DNA of 5,470 nt, taken from contig CAJOFW010000134.1 of NCBI GenBank assembly GCA_905234005.1, forward strand, positions 1 to 5,470, in the 5' to 3' direction. The notes beneath the pieces were generated by a model. It did no database searches. It worked only from the letters and a program-made list of their open reading frames with translations, and had not been told where the DNA came from. Made by a program: the position numbers and the translations under genes. Below, in pieces: positions 5,178 to 5,470 of the stretch (positions are counted from its first letter, which is position 1; each line of letters begins with the position of its first letter). Origin of the DNA: an uncultured Oscillospiraceae bacterium. Its GTDB lineage: Bacteria; Bacillota; Clostridia; Oscillospirales; Oscillospiraceae.

Positions 5178-5470
5178 GACATCTCCGGCACCTACTATGA
5201 CTCCGTCGCCGGCCGCGCCGTCATGCGTGTAAGCGGCGGCCCGACGAGCTACAGCGTCGACGTTTCGTGGTCGAACAGCGCCAGTGAGACCGCTGAGTGG
5301 CAATTCAGCGGCGCGTTCTCCGACGGCGAGCTGTACTATTACGACTGCGTCAAGACGACGTCCACCTATTCGGAGGACGGCACCGAGACCATCACCACCG
5401 ACTACACGGACGGCGGCGGCAAGCTGTACGTCTCCGACGGCGGCCTCCGCTGGGACGACTACGTAGAGCA
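5178..5470 (+). other. C-terminal module of the broken lipoprotein gene, partial
   Basis: The third frame reads DISGTYYDSVAGRAVMRVSG, then VDVSWSNSASETAEWQFSG, YYYDCVKTTSTYSEDG and LYVSDGGLRWDDYVE up to the window edge. The evenly spaced strands and the GTYYD / WSNSASE / C-K-T / LRWDD landmarks resemble, from memory, an uncharacterised domain at the end of many Oscillospiraceae lipoproteins. No stop codon is reached, so the end of the gene lies outside the window. Confidence 0.65.

Larger units (their letters stand above)
4484..5470 (+). pseudogene. Lipoprotein with Pro/Thr linker, Ig-like domain and C-terminal module; two frameshifts, right end cut
   Basis: A surface lipoprotein gene is readable only by changing frame twice. 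The first frame starts at ATG 4484 and gives a lipoprotein signal peptide with lipobox LTAC (lipidated Cys is residue 24), then a linker rich in E, A, P and T. Left alone, this frame decays into Pro/Arg-rich translation and stops at TAG 4796-4798. The linker continues in the next frame from about 4624 (ESAAPVESAAPEAPAES), then the TAAPTA repeats and an Ig-like domain, stopping at TGA 5173-5175. From about 5130 a third frame carries EPVVTPAPTEAPAPV and then a Gly/Tyr/Ser-rich module that stays open to the window end. Each coherent segment begins where the previous one turns to nonsense, which shows one broken gene and not three. Both shifts are in the same sense (minus 1 modulo 3). No slippery heptamer suggests programmed frameshifting. 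Assembly or read errors in GC-rich repeats are a real alternative to true decay. Function is unknown; a cell-surface binding role fits the domains. Confidence 0.82.

Noticed and set aside
1..5470. Mobile element, CRISPR array, toxin-antitoxin or phage defence system
   Set aside because: No transposase, integrase, terminal inverted repeats, spaced direct repeats or defence-type enzyme motifs were seen on either strand. Every supported gene is envelope-related.

Overview
The window looks like a piece of a GC-rich, monoderm, gut-type Bacillota genome, most likely Oscillospiraceae or a relative. This rests on several traits: strong G/C in third codon positions, AG-rich Shine-Dalgarno sites, Gram-positive-style lipoprotein and secretion signals, and protein modules I recall as common in that family (a VanY-type carboxypeptidase with an extra C-terminal module, a clostridial beta-helix protein, and an Ig-like plus terminal-module lipoprotein). 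No rRNA, tRNA, CRISPR array, transposase or phage gene is visible. The taxonomic call is inference, because no marker gene is present.

Left half (minus strand). An extended -10 promoter at about 2024-2052 drives a secreted zinc D,D-carboxypeptidase of the VanY / peptidase M15B type (848-1918). After 53 bp with no terminator comes a PAP2-family membrane phosphatase (TTG start at 794) that runs off the left edge. Both genes have the same AGGGAGG ribosome-binding site at the same spacing. The pair reads as a small cell-envelope operon: one enzyme trims peptidoglycan stem peptides and the other dephosphorylates a lipid phosphate, possibly undecaprenyl pyrophosphate.

Right half (plus strand). A sigma-70/sigma-A-like promoter (TTTACA, 17 bp, TAAAAT; 2116-2144) drives a 723-residue secreted, acidic, beta-helix protein (2199-4370) with no visible anchor. 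After 113 bp a lipoprotein gene begins at 4484. Its plan is lipobox, proline/threonine-rich linker with a four-copy TAAPTA repeat, Ig-like domain, second linker, and a terminal beta-rich module. The reading frame is broken twice, at about 4619-4629 and 5125-5135, so as written it is a pseudogene or carries assembly errors. Each break can be explained by a tiny tandem duplication (CG, then GAGCC) or by loss of one base. The last domain runs off the right edge.

The two halves diverge from a 280-bp shared intergenic region. All four products are predicted to be membrane-bound, secreted or surface-anchored. The carboxypeptidase and the beta-helix protein also share an unusual Ser-Gly-Glu (SGEAS-like) tag next to the signal-peptide cleavage site, and the beta-helix protein ends with the same tag. 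This is the least explained feature of the window.
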